Of a stretch of 64,000 nt of DNA, positions 11,291 through 23,243 are shown piece after piece. The DNA is from Lathyrus oleraceus (lineage: Eukaryota; Streptophyta; Magnoliopsida; Fabales; Fabaceae): NCBI RefSeq assembly GCF_024323335.1, contig NC_066585.1:339141346-339205345 (forward strand), read 5' to 3'. The number at the start of each line of letters is the position of its first letter. The first letter of the stretch is position 1. The notes under the pieces were generated by a model. It ran no database searches and was not told the origin of the DNA. It saw nothing but the letters and a program-made list of their open reading frames with translations. The translations under genes and the position numbers were made by a program.

Positions 11291-12362
11291 AAGTCTGGCA
11301 CAGAACACCCGTCGACTCGTCGAACCCTGGTATTCAATCATCTAAATCCAGTGTCAGCTTTCCACTCTTGAGAGCTCCCAGACTCATCTGGACTTTTCTG
11401 ATTCATCACCTTGTAGTCCCGACTTCTCCGTACTCGACGAATATCGAACACCTTAGATTAATACAAACTTTCCAGTCCTCAGACTTTGAAGAGTCTTCTT
11501 GATTAATCCTCCAGGATCGTCGTACGTCTCTCGCCGTCTTTTCACCATTCTTCAATCCCTTGTCCCTGATTGGACTCCACGGGGATCCTTTTGTCAAAAA
11601 GGCTTCACAACACAACCTGCAAGTGAGTGAAAATACCTAACAGCGCCTGTAAAAGAGATCGTTAGATAAAAACGTGCCCCAGGCGTGCCAAGATTTCAAC
11701 ACCTGAGTCACTCAACCTTCCAAATAAGATTTCAAGTTCACAATCCTATAAGCATGCATTGGAAAGGATCTCCATATCTCAAAATGCAAAGATTCTTATC
11801 AAAATAAACGGATGTTTTTGCAATCAAAGCGGTAATGAAAACAAAAATAAAATTATTTGACTGAATATGCATTTTATTGATTGAAAAAAAGGTGGCTCAT
11901 GAATGAGCAATACAAAGGAAGCAATCCCTGAAAAGAGGTAATTGCGCACAAAAGGAAAAATCTATCCTAATGGCAATGAGAAACCGTGATCTCATCGAGT
12001 TCCAACTCGGTTACACCCCATATGTCCTCAAGACTCTCCGTGCTTTCTGCCTTCTGAACAAGACGCTTCCGATTGATCCCTACCAGGGATTATCCATGTC
12101 ATATCCAAAGTGTAAACGATCATGCTGGACGCAGTTGTTCGTTTCAATCCCTCTTTTGCCTGGACAACCCTTTCGGGTTTTCAGTCCACCGGGATACCCT
12201 TTTTTGCCTAAGCCGCCTTTTCAGGTTTTCGACTTGCCGGGTGTGCAGTTTTTTTCTTTTTATCCCTAATTTTTGCCCGAACCTTTTTTCTTTTTTCCAT
12301 CGGTTCTCCGGGATGCCCTTCTTTGCCTGGACTATTTTATTCTTTTTGTCCAGCGGGTCTCT
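11291..12362 (-). other. OG2 3' UTR, conserved proximal part
   Basis: Directly after the integrase stop (about 12362-12130, minus strand) the sequence matches the start of the OG4 3' UTR at 59060-59270. It contains the same doubled phrase built on GAAAACCTGAAAAGGCGG and GGCAAAAAAGGGTATCC. The rest to 11291 has no gene or repeat that I recognise. Confidence 0.6.
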
Positions 12363-14230
12363 TTATACGGAGTATTTTTTAACTGCGTCCGCATTCACAG
12401 GGGATGGAAAATCCTCGCCATCCATGGTCGTCAACAACAAGGCTCCGCCAGAGAAAACCTTCTTAACCACGAATGGACCTTCATAATTGGGTGTCCACTT
12501 GCCCCTACGATCGTTTTGAGGAGGAAGGATCCTTTTCAACACCATATCTCCCACACGATATACCCGAGGTCGTACCTTTCGGTCAAAAGCACGCTTCATC
12601 CGCTGCTGGTACAACTGCCCATGACAAATGGCCGCCAGTCTCTTTTTCTCAATTAGGCTCAACTCTTCGTACCGAGTCCCTACCCACTCCGTCTCTTTCA
12701 ATTTCAAGTCCATCAGGACTCTTAACGACGGAGTCTGGACCTCGACTGGTAGCACGGCTTCCGTCCTATACACGGCGAGAAAGGCTTTGCCCCAGTAGAC
12801 GCACCGAGGTTCGATACCCAGGATACAAGCTTCGTCCTTGCCACATTGTTGGTGCACTCAAATGTTAGCCGGGCAACAAAAGGAACGTGGGCTCCCCTTT
12901 GGCGTAACCAAAGCAACACCAACCATGCTTCCATTCACGTTAACGACCCCATCAAACATCAGAATTCGTTCGGATTCAGGGTCAGGCCCCTCCTCCGGGA
13001 TCGGTTCCTCACAATCTTTTGATTTGAGAACCTCGATGTCCTCATCAGGGAACTCAAACATCATCGGTTGATAATCCTCAATGGGTTGCTGGGCGAGGTA
13101 ATCAGACAATACACTCCCCTTTATTGCTTTCTGAGAGGTGTACTGAATATCATATTCAATCAAAAATCATTTGTCATCTCGCAACCCGTCCGGTCAATGC
13201 TGGCTTCTCAAATATGTACTTGATCAGATCCATCTTAGAAATCCATAAAGTGGTATGAACCAGCATATACTGTCTCAGTCGGCGAGCAGCCTATGCCAAA
13301 GTACATCAAGTTTTCTCGAGCAGTGAATGTATTGTTTCACAGTCGGTAAACTTTTTGCTAAGGTAAATTGCATGCTCTTTTCGACCAAACACGTCATGCT
13401 GACCCAGTACACCTCATAGACCCCTCGAGGACTGTCAAGTACAGAATTAACAGTCGTCTCTCCATGGGAGGCATCAGAATCGGAGATTCCTGCAAATATT
13501 CTTTTATTTTTCAATGCCCCTTGGCAATTATTATTTCACCCGACCGTTTGATCTCTTTTTTCTTCAGCTTGAATATAGGTTCACACGTGGCTGTTAGATG
13601 AGATGTGAACCATGAAATATGGTTCAATCTACCTAAGAAACCACGAACCTCTTTTTCTGTTCTCGGTTCAGGCATCTCTTGTATTGCTTCCCCCATTTTT
13701 TTTCTTTTTTTTTTAGCAGGATCAACCTCGATTCCTCTTTTCTTTCACAATAAGCCTCAGCAACTAATCGGACCACACTCCGAAAGTGCACTTACCCGGA
13801 TTCAACCTCAGTTTGAATTGTCTCAACTAATCAAACAGCTTGGCCAAGTCTACCGAATGCCCCTCTTCTGTTTGGGACTTTGCTATCATGTCATCAACAT
13901 AGCATTCAATCATATCATGAAACAAAGTCACCATAGCCCTCTGATACGTGGCACCGGCGTTCTTGAGACTGAATGGCATCACCTCCGCTCTTGACACTCG
14001 CCTCCAAGGCGGCCCCAACCTTTACTTTTTGACCTCCTCGGTACCCAGGTTAACAAGCTCAACTCGCTCCTCGTGCGGTTGAATCACCTTCTCCTCCTAT
14101 TTCAACAACCTGGCTAATTCCTCCGGCAGTTCACAATCTTCTTCGCCTTCTTCTTTGGCATGATAGATCGGATTGTCGAAGTCATATGAGGGTGTAACAG
14201 AATTGTTATCAACGACATCCGGAGAATACA
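12363..14230 (-). pseudogene. OG2 pol remnant with internal deletions
   Basis: From 14230 downward there is the acidic pol linker (PEELARLLK-like), then a jump into RT at about 14018. RT keeps the YVDDMI motif (about 13905-13885) but has lost motif A and the fingers. RT thumb and the first RNase H (13700-12900) carry several frameshifts. The second RNase H ends after ECTNN...ACILGIE (about 12840-12815) and is fused to the integrase C-terminal region (TEAVLPVEV-like, 12770 on), which is open to the stop at 12363. Compared with OG1, roughly 1.1 kb is missing at that junction, including the zinc site and all three DDE residues. It cannot make a working enzyme. Confidence 0.82.
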
Positions 14231-15526
14231 ACAGTCGGAACGAAGCCAATCAAAAGGAAGGAAAAATGGAAATAAACATTGCCATTTTTATTTTTGTTTT
14301 GATTAAACTGCAAAAATAAATGAAAAACAGGGAACACCGCTGTTAACGCAAAAACATCCATTCATTAATGATGCAAAATGTTGAAAAATGAAACACATGA
14401 GGTGGCACTTACAATGGACCATTACGTTTCGGGAAAAACGTATGGCTTTCATGCAAACAGAATTGAAAAACAGAAATATTACTCTTCACGATGAGTGACA
14501 ATGATGATCTTCGAGGCCTTCCAGTTCCCTGGTACGCACGATTTTATCCACGAGTCAAGTTTGCAGTCACTGTCAATCTCTTCACCCTTCGCACAGGCGT
14601 CATCTGGATCTAGCATTCCAGCACTGGTGAACGTGAACGGTTGACGACGTCCTCTGTTCTGTCCCGATGATCCTTGACCCGATTGATAACCAACCCCGAA
14701 CCTATCTGCTTTCACCGCAATGTCTACCATTCTTCCCCAGCCTTGGGCTTTTCCATTCTTCACCACTTCCATGGCCTGTTCATAAGAAGAAATGGACGGT
14801 TTCTTCTCTTTCTCAGCAAAAATGGCATTCTCTACCTTGACGGTTTCGAACACCTGACTCGGTGTTTCAAATATTTCACCGTCCATTTCAACATATTTGA
14901 ACGATGACAATTGGTTGACAAAGATATATTCTTCCCCCCAATCAACTTTCTCAAATCGGAGACATCCCCTATCCATCATTCTCTGAATCGTCTCCCTCAA
15001 CATCACACATCCATTCACAGTGACAGTGCAAGCAGTACAACAATTATCACAGCCATGGAAAACTCCACTCTTCATCAAAAGTCTCTTGACCACAGACATT
15101 GGAGTCCTCAGCTGATCCACGTTTGTCACCTCTATTTTTCTCTTATCTTCTGTCATCACGTTTACCCCCATAGGACCATGCATCGGCACGGGGTTAGCAT
15201 TAACATTCGGCGTCGGTACAAAATTGATGGCTTTAGAGTCTACCAGATCCTGAACAACATGTTTGAAGGCTTTACAATCCTCAATGTGATGTCCGGGTGC
15301 ACCAGAATGGAACTCGCACCTGACATTCTCATCGTAATTTACAAGCCTCTGATCCGGTCTCATTGGAACCAATGTCCTTGGCTGAACCAACCCAAGATCC
15401 AACAACTTCTTAAACAGAAAAGCATAAGTTACGGGCGGCTTATTAAAATGACGATCTGTCATCCTTCTTCTCACTTGGAACCCAGCTTTCTGTGTTCTCT
15501 ATTGAGGTGACTGCCGTTGCTGTAGT

Positions 15527-15915
15527 CACTACGCCAAATAAGGGAAAAGAGGGCGCTTATTTTGGCCTATAACAGCGCTTTTAAGCGCCCTCTAAAGTGG
15601 CGCTGGCATAGGTAAAGACAGCGCTTTGTTTTCCTGGAGAAAGCGCTGTCTAAAGTGGCCACATTATAGTGCGCTTTCAGAAAAAAGCGCCCTCTGGAGT
15701 GGTCCATAAAGGGACACCTTAGAGGGCGCTTTCTGGAAAAAGCGCCCTCTAAAGTTGTCAATGTAAAGTGTTTAGAGGGCGCTTTCAGGAAAAAGCGCCC
15801 TCTAAAGTTGTCAATGTAAAGTGTTTAGAGGGCGCTTTCAGGAAAAAGCGCCCTCTAAAGTTGTCAATGTAAAGTGTTTAGAGGGCGCTTTCTGGACAAA
15901 GCGCCCTCTAAAGTG
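15527..15915. repeat. CACTA left subterminal repeat array
   Basis: Contains repeated inverted pairs AGAGGGCGCTTTC...AAAGCGCCCTCT. From 15719 to 15913 the same hairpin-forming unit of about 60 bp, with a TTGTCAATGTAAAGTGTT spacer, occurs in near-perfect tandem. Such subterminal motifs are the binding sites of the TNP1/TNPA-type protein in En/Spm elements; their use here is inferred. Confidence 0.85.
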
Positions 15916-16244
15916 TTAGTTATTTTAAAAAAATTTGTTTGAAAAACAGTGGATATTTAATTGGTAACCTGTTCGCATGCTGCAAAAGTGTAAAATTCAT
16001 ATTGATTTCATCCTTTAATCCAATGTTATACACCATTAATCCATTGATATATACAACATGAATCCATTTATATACAACATTAATCCTCCATATATACAAC
16101 ATTAATATATGATTCTTTGATCAACAATATACAACAACATATTCATGATTTAGTAAAAGTACAACAACAATATACAACATATATACAACAACAGCATACA
16201 ACAACAACATTCCATACATATATGTACAACAATATACAACCTAG

Positions 16245-19200
16245 CTATATGATTCTTTGATCAACAATGAATTGACACAATTCATCCTTCATTTCATCCA
16301 AATGAGCTCTTGAGTAAGATTTGTATTCCTCAAAGTACTACAATTAAGAGAATAAAACATATTCATGATTTAGTAACAAATTAGATGAAATATCCGATAA
16401 TATTAAAATAAACCCTAAGTTATTATTCCATACCATTTTTGGGATGTCTATACGATTCAACGCAATGATATCTCTCATAAATCTCAATACAAAAAATCCG
16501 CAATCGACCGAATTATTTTGCTGAGGACACTACACAGAAAAACAAACAATATATATATAGTTAATTTCTTACAAACACTATTATAAGAAAAAAAACAAAC
16601 ACTATTATAAGCAAAAATAAGATACTTAATATATACCTGAACTCTGACCCAGGTAATGTCCTTCCTATTACGATAATTCTTTTTCGATCTAAATTTTATT
16701 ATTGCCCTAACAAAATAAAAACGTATATTGAGATCAATCTGACAGACATAATTAAATATACAAATACACACGAATATTTAGGGGAATTTCACTTACGCGT
16801 CAACCGTCTTCTTCATACTCGGATATTTACTCCAATCACCCGATAACGAATCGAGATAATACACTATTAGTCTCGAAAGATCCATAGCAACCAACACCCA
16901 GTGACCACTGTAAAATAAAACAAAAATTTAGATGAATGAAAATTTTCTACGTAAAAGATATACATAGATTAGAATGAAATTATTAGAAAGAAAATCTAAC
17001 CCGTTGCCAGAATTAAATGGTAAAAAATACAAACTGGGTGTAGTATTATCGCCGGCCGCCATGAATCTATCGACTAGATCATTCTTTACGGATGTTGGAT
17101 TTTTCGTTATTAACGTTGCGTTGATACGGGAAGCAGCAATAAAATTGAAACGGTTACACAATTCAGTTCCCCGCATCAATGTTACATACATATACCTTAA
17201 ATAGAAACATAATAAACATTAGACTACTCATTGAAATGTGTAAATAAATTGTTCAACTAAGTAAATTATAGATTGATCGGAGTACCATATGTATGTATGA
17301 ATGACAGCGATGCCCAATTCGTCGTGTTCAAAAAGTTGTTGCATGTCCTCCTTTGCAATTATTTCGAAATGAGCAGCTCCGAAAACACCTTCATCAAAAT
17401 CTATACTACGAATGGCCCCGTGCATAATATCGGACTCATCCACCATTTTCTCAAGACGCATCATAATTTGAGATTTTGTCCCGGACGTCGTTGGAATATC
17501 CTTAGCAGCGCTTTTCAACTTTCGACCGGGAACCTAAAAATTCATATAAAATAAATCATGACTTTTTGTGATGCAACAGAATCGTTGCGTATATAATTCA
17601 ATGGGTATATATATTTGTACCTCTTTTTGAGATGCAACCGACTCGATGCGTCTTGAAATCCCTTTACCAACTTTATGTGTGGGTCTTGTAGGAGTCTAAC
17701 ATTACCATGTAATAAGGATTGATTAAATATCATAATTGTAGCTGAATTGAAATGTGAATACTAAATATTCATAATCATTTAGAACATATATACCTCGGCA
17801 TCAGGGAAAATTAGATCTGACGGTCAACCAACAAAGGATCCGACTGCATCTCGCATCAACGTTGTCTCTGAAACAACGTCAGGTAATGGTAGAAGGGCGT
17901 TCGTATCTAATACAAGGTCAACCGAAACTTTCATATATCCCACCGGGAGGGGATTATGGTGAAGTAATTCATCCGAAGTATTGTGCACTTTTCCCTTGCC
18001 AACTATGCGATAAGTTGGTGACGATAGATACAGCTGACAAGGTGAAATGCCCTAAACCAATAATAAATGTTATTGTTAACGTGTATATGTGTCAAGTAAA
18101 AAAGTGCTATTTTAATTTCATAATAACATATATAATTACCTCGGGAAATTTCGGTTGACAATTGATACTAGCTCGGTCACTAGTATCTTTTGCCTCGGAA
18201 GCGCACCTTTCCTCTCTATACCTTGCATTCTCGTTTTGCAGTTGGAGTACTTGTGCCCTTAACTCCGCCAAGGTCTCCATCACCTCTTTGTTGGTAGGAT
18301 TTTTTGTTTTTGGTTTTTTATAAAATGACGACGGAGTCACACCAAAACCCTTACCCCTCACACGACCGGAATACTCAGGAACATTTAGTATTCGACTAAG
18401 TACGCTCCTGCAATCCTGGACCTCGGTTGAAGGTAAGGTTTGGGATAAAGTCTCCTGAAATATTATTAGAGGAGATTAAAAATGAATTATATGTCTAACA
18501 AAATTTTCGATATAATTAAAGAAATAATGTTACATATACTTACACATTCGTCATAAACATTTTGGACCGCTTCAACGACAGCCCCATCCTTCCCAACCCG
18601 AGCAGCCTTCCATAATACGTGCTCCGGAAGAGATGTTGCGTCACTTTTCTCCTCGGCTAGCTACACATTGAATTAGATTATAAGATCATCAATTATAACA
18701 TATTGTGACAATGTATAAGCTCATAGCATTTGAATATACTCACAATTCTTTGTTGTAACCGTGCATATCCCGTACGCCCTTTTTTGTACGGATACGCGGG
18801 TTTTGATGCCCTTTTCCGATTTTTGTCGTTTACTTCCTGGATAAAAAAGTTTAAGGCATATTAGAACCAAGTAACTTAACAATTGTATAATACCATAATT
18901 AATAGACATTACATGGAATTTTTCGTTTCTTCGTTTGGCGACAAAGTTATCCCATTCATCGGCTGAAATAATCTCGGCATACTTCATTGGCCGTTCTGCT
19001 TCAACAAATTTTCCTTCCTCATCCTTGAGAAATTTGTTGGACAAAAATGATCGAAATCCTCGGAGTCTTTTTCCGGCCAATTGAATACAATATTTTTGCC
19101 GGCTTTCATCGATGTGAAAGGATCTCTAAAAAACATACACATGGAGTGTGTTATTATAAAGTAATATTATAACAATATATGGTCAACAAATAGTCAACAA

Positions 19201-19515
19201 AAAAAACATATAACAATATATGGTAAGTACCTGTATCTCCGACCATATTTTTTCTTTGCCAACCTTCAAGTCCGGACTTCTCCAATTATCACATGTAATC
19301 GGAATATGTTGTCGAACAAGGAAACCAATGTAACTTGCCAACATTGAACCGTTAGGCTCAATTAGTTGGTCTTCAGCACTCCAATGTACTTCAAATTTTA
19401 CACCCTTGTCTCTTGCATGAATGATTGACCTCATAACAGTCAATCCTCGTTTGATTTCTTTTTCAACATTGTTACGTGATCCATTCGCGTCATGGGTATC
19501 GTCTTGGTTAGCCAT
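16245..19515 (-). pseudogene. CACTA gene: Ptta/En/Spm TNP1-like domain fused to Ulp1 protease, one nonsense codon
   Basis: I model 13 exons (minus strand): 19515-19231, 19125-18913, 18836-18744, 18660-18544, 18454-18140, 18051-17794, 17695-17621, 17533-17286, 17195-17001, 16907-16797, 16706-16637, 16529-16434, 16337-16245. All introns are GT-AG and the sum is 2169 nt, an exact multiple of three (722 codons plus stop), which supports the model. Residues about 30-180 match the Ptta/En/Spm (Transposase_24) domain, including SMLASYIGFLVRQHIPIT. A coiled coil (about residues 280-330) follows. The C-terminus is a Ulp1-type cysteine protease with GHWVLVAMD (His602), YYLDS (Asp619) and NNSVDCGFF (Cys670): a complete triad. 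A TGA at 17826-17824 (codon 417, context GSFVG*PSDLIF, probably from TGG) truncates it before the protease. The family would bind subterminal repeats and cleave a ubiquitin/SUMO-like substrate; both roles are inferred. Confidence 0.82.
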
Positions 19516-20165
19516 TTTATCTGTAATATAGAAATGATTCAATAAGACCCAAGTAAGACAATGATTCAATACGTGAACACATTCATATACCTTCCATTTC
19601 TCTCATGTTACAACAATCTAAACTCTTTTTTTTTATCATTATTGAATACAAACTCACACACACCTACTGCATGCAAAAGACCAATGCAAACTTATGGTGT
19701 TTGGAACATGAACAAACTTGCATCCATAATCATCAAACTTCCAAGCACAAGCTCAAACACACTTCAAATGATATCAGTTTTCAATCAGAAATAAAAAACT
19801 CAGTTTGCCCTAAACAACATTAATCAACATAATGCACAAAATGTAAAACTAAGTTTAGAAAATGCCCTAATCAAACACATGAAGAAAGTGAACGGTAACG
19901 ATGGAGAAGAGAAATACCTTCAAGGTGACGGTAACGATGGAGAAGAAAGTGAACAGTGACGGTGGACGCAGATAACTCAGTGAACGTGAACGCAGCAGCA
20001 GAAAAAGGCGACGGCGACGATGACGGTGAGGGAGGGAGAACGAACGGAGGACGAGAGTAATCGCAGTAGAGAGTAATCGCAGTAGAGAGAAAACCCAGTT
20101 ACGTAAACGAAATAGCTTATAGAGAGGGAAAATAAAGAGACATGCAGTATATGTTATAATTTTAA
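19516..20165 (-). other. CACTA region upstream of the gene
   Basis: No second gene is visible. It presumably holds the promoter of the TNP1/Ulp1 gene. The strand 19900-20090 is GA/CG-rich with short GGTAACGATGGAGAAG repeats. Confidence 0.5.
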
Positions 20166-20786
20166 TGTTTACTAAAGGGGACCTTAGAGGGCACTTTTGT
20201 AAAAAAAGCGCCCTCTAAAGGGGGCCTAAGAGGGCGCTTCTGAAAGCGCTCTCTAAGGCTTTCCAAAAGCGCCTTCTAAACTGGAAATGTACATGGACTT
20301 AGAGAGTGCTTTTTTAAAAGCGCCCTCTAAGGGTAACCTTAGAGGGCGCTTTCACTAAAGCGCCCTCTATTGTTGTCCCTCCATTTCCTCATTATTTTTT
20401 TTTGGCTTCACTTTAGAGGGCGCTTTGTTACAAAAGCGCCCTCTAAAGGGGGCCTAAGAGGGCGCTTCTAAAAGCGCTCTCTAAGGCTTTCCAAAAGCGC
20501 CTTATAAACTGGAAATGTACATGTACATAGAGAGCGCTTTTTAAAAAGCGCCCTCTAAGGTTACCCTTAGAGGGCGCTTTCAATAAAGCGTCCTCTATTG
20601 GTGTCCCTCCATTTCCTCATTATTTTTTCGCTTCACTTTAGAGTGCGCTTTGTTACAAAAGCGCCCTCTAAAGTGCGCTGTCTATTCCAATAGTATGCTC
20701 CTTATTTTTTCTCTTCACTTTAGAGTGCGCTTTTGTAATAAAGCGCCCTCTAAGGGGCGCTGTCTATTCCAGTTTTTGGCGTAGTG
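20166..20786. repeat. CACTA right subterminal repeat array
   Basis: Contains many copies of TTAGAGGGCGCTTT and AAAGCGCCCTCTAA in both orientations. It is organised as a larger duplicated block (about 20175-20400 resembles 20410-20640) that includes GGGGGCCTAAGAGGGCGCTTCT and a TGTCCCTCCATTTCCTC spacer. Ends in the inverted terminal repeat at 20775-20786. Confidence 0.85.
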
Positions 20787-21091
20787 AGTACAGATGAATT
20801 ACCAGCAGGAATAGTCACTGCAGCAGCATACGGGTGGTAACGATCCCTACCCCTTTTGGCATGCACATCACCTGATTCAACCTCCTTCTCGTGCTGACCA
20901 TCGCCAAAGGATTTCCTTGCTTCAGACGATGGAGCGTTTCCCTGTACCTTCCCCATTCTCAGCCAACTTTCAATTCTCTCCAACCTCTCGGCGATTGCTT
21001 TCTGCCCCAAGGCGAGCCCTCGCACAACATTGAACAACTCCCTCATCATCTCTTTCAATTCGAGAATGTCGGCGTTGGGTGGATTCATCAT

Positions 21092-21536
21092 TCCTGTGTC
21101 AATCAAACATGTTAGAAACTGACACCTGCAAAACAGAAGACAGGTTATTATGACTCACGCATGAATGCAATGTCTACCCATATGAGGAACATTCTGTCTT
21201 TCGATCCTGGTTTCATCGAGACAGAGAATAATTCGACAACCACATTCTGACATCAATCATCTGGTTTCACCATACAGAGCAGAGAGTTATGATTTAGCAA
21301 AGATATCACCCGACCATGTGTGTGCTATGTGAGTGCAGACAGGAAAGCAAATAAAGCTTGAAGATCAATCACTGAATGATAACAACCACTGTATATCAAA
21401 AGTGCACTACACGTGCAAGAGTCATACATCAGGCTAATACAAATCAAAGTACAATTCTCCAGAATCAGAAAGAAAATACAAGCAAGTGAATTCCGTCAAC
21501 AGGCCTGACGGTAATCCAACACATGATAACAAAAGT
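21092..21536 (-). other. OG2 spacer between ORF1 and gag
   Basis: No gene is visible in this 445-bp spacer. It would be untranslated sequence between ORF1 and gag. Confidence 0.5.
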
Positions 21537-23243
21537 CTACACTGAAGAAGGTCCCACAGACGGCTCTGCATCATCAACCATCTTGGTAAACTTCACAGCA
21601 AACCTGAGCTCAGTATTCTCCTGCTGCAGTCTTCCTACCTCCTTCTGGTGAATCTTCATCTGTCGGAAGTAATGATCCCTCTCAGCTAGATAATGATCTC
21701 TCTCAGCCATAATCTTCGCTTTCTCCGCTTCCCATTTTGTGGCAAGGACTTTGGCTCTAGCTTCCCTCTGAGTCTTCACGAGGATTTGTCTTCTCTTCTC
21801 ATCCTCAATGACCTTCGAAGCTCTAGCCAACTTCTCCTTGGTGATGTCATGCTCCTTCGCAGATGACTCCAAAGCTTGGCTAATCTTGCGGTAATAAGCG
21901 GTGTCTATCTCAAAGCGCTTCACCTCAATGGCATGTCTCTTATCCTGATCTTCTATTTTCCCTTTGATTTCCTGATTAGCCATTTGGATTCTAGCAACAC
22001 TCATCTCCAACTCAGTCTTCTCTGCTCGCAACTGATCTTTGGCCTTCTTCATCTCAAGGAACTCCTCCATGCTGACAGAAGAACATGGCCCCTCAATCAA
22101 TGGACACCAAGGATCACCCCCAGGAAATGGTAGATGCGTGAGCTCAATCCTCTTTCTGAGCCAATCATCAAATGGAGGAAGAGACCTACTATTAACCTTG
22201 CCAAAAGGAATCTTGCCCTTTCTCTGAATGTTACGCCATGCTCCAGACACTTGCCTCAACTGTGACAGATTGCCCTCAGCCGGGAAGTAGAAAGACTCCT
22301 GAATCTCTCGCTCGAAAGGAGGAACCTCCATGGCAAACCCCATTTGTCTTCTAAGAAGTGTCGGATTGTAATTAATGCAACCCTGAACTCCTATGAGAGG
22401 CACATTAGGAAAGCTCCCACAACTGTAAATGAAGTCTCGTCCAGCCACACCATTGTGAGTCCAAGCTATGTCCTTGGCTCGCAAACCCATCAGCTTGGTC
22501 GCCCAGTTAACCGTATGGTCAAGAGAAACAAAAGCAAAGGCACCTTTGGAAGGCAAATACCCCATGAACCACTTGTATAGCAACTGAGCACAACATCTGA
22601 TCAATCCCCCACGCCGCTTCTCGTTCCGATTATGGACCGAGTAATAGACATCCCCAACCAGAGTAGGAATAGGGTTCCTCTGCATAAACAACCTGATGGC
22701 ATTAATGTCCACAAAGTTCTTCTGGTTAGGGAACAGGATGATCCCATAGATGCTCACAGCAATCAAAGCACAAGCGGCCCTCCAATTACCCACAACAGCA
22801 TGCTCCTTGGCTTGAGCCTCCAAGAAACTCAGATGAAAACCGGACAACTTTCCTTTCTCCCTCAAACCCCCCTTAGTCACTTCTGGGCTCAAATAAAGAG
22901 CACGAGAAATCTCAGCAACATCAGGTTCTTCCTTAGTGACATAGAATGGAATCTGATCCCTGATCTGAATACCCAGGATGCTGGCATAGTCCTCCATCAA
23001 AGGCCCCAACAAGTAATCCGGGAAGACAACGCATCTCAAACCAGGATCATAAAACTGGAGAAAAGTATGGATGGCACTCCGATCCCTGTCTGTGAGCCTG
23101 AAAACCATCTTCAGAATACCCCCATAAGTCTCACGGAACATCCCCACATAGTCAGGCGTAATCAATGCCATCATCTCTTTCAGCACACTGATCTCAGGAT
23201 CAAAGAAACTGTAGACAACATCATTTTTTAAGTCGGTCCTCAT
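21537..23243 (-). CDS. OG2 ORF1, DUF7745-like protein with coiled coil (about 568 aa)
   Basis: This is the extra ORF1 that Ogre elements carry between primer site and gag; its function is unknown. The frame is open upstream to a TGA at 23282-23280, with the first ATG at 23243-23241, which I take as the start. The N-terminal two thirds resemble the plant-transposon DUF7745/ORF1 family (segments such as VVGNWRAACALIAVSIYG and LLYKWFMGYLPS), helical and cysteine-poor. The last third (about residues 390-550) is a charged, heptad-rich coiled coil (MAERDHYLAERDHYFRQ) that suggests self-assembly. No stop or frameshift interrupts it, while every other gene of OG2 is broken. The family assignment is from recall of such proteins in legumes and is not verified. 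Confidence 0.75.
   Translation of the reverse strand: MRTDLKNDVVYSFFDPEISVLKEMMALITPDYVGMFRETYGGILKMVFRLTDRDRSAIHTFLQFYDPGLRCVVFPDYLLGPLMEDYASILGIQIRDQIPFYVTKEEPDVAEISRALYLSPEVTKGGLREKGKLSGFHLSFLEAQAKEHAVVGNWRAACALIAVSIYGIILFPNQKNFVDINAIRLFMQRNPIPTLVGDVYYSVHNRNEKRRGGLIRCCAQLLYKWFMGYLPSKGAFAFVSLDHTVNWATKLMGLRAKDIAWTHNGVAGRDFIYSCGSFPNVPLIGVQGCINYNPTLLRRQMGFAMEVPPFEREIQESFYFPAEGNLSQLRQVSGAWRNIQRKGKIPFGKVNSRSLPPFDDWLRKRIELTHLPFPGGDPWCPLIEGPCSSVSMEEFLEMKKAKDQLRAEKTELEMSVARIQMANQEIKGKIEDQDKRHAIEVKRFEIDTAYYRKISQALESSAKEHDITKEKLARASKVIEDEKRRQILVKTQREARAKVLATKWEAEKAKIMAERDHYLAERDHYFRQMKIHQKEVGRLQQENTELRFAVKFTKMVDDAEPSVGPSSV

Larger units (their letters stand above)
15527..20786 (-). mobile_element. 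CACTA (En/Spm) transposon, 5260 bp
   Basis: The ends are CACTACGCCAAA at 15527 and its inverted copy TTTGGCGTAGTG ending at 20786, flanked on both sides by the 3-bp target duplication AGT (15524-15526 and 20787-20789). Both ends carry dense subterminal repeats of AGAGGGCGCTTT and its complement. It contains a single multi-exon gene (TNP1-like plus Ulp1 protease) on the minus strand and no TNP2/TNPD transposase, so it is probably non-autonomous. It sits in the gag linker of OG2. Confidence 0.95.
14479..21091 (-). pseudogene. OG2 gag-pro remnant, split by CACTA insertion
   Basis: The N-terminal gag piece (ATG at 21091-21089, to 20787) is cut by the CACTA element. Removing the element and one copy of the AGT target duplication restores the frame: VTIPAGNSSVLQQRQSPQ, then TAG at 15501-15499, then the zinc-knuckle region (CEFHSGAPGHHIEDC) and a tail open to 14479. 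The capsid core (about 230 residues in OG1) is absent between residues matching the N-terminus and the linker, and the DTGSS protease is also deleted. The conserved GWGR...DRFGxGYQ motif and the SDCKLDSW tail remain. The terminal GAAGA|GTAAT splice donor is present, but I see no AG acceptor near 14230. Confidence 0.82.
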
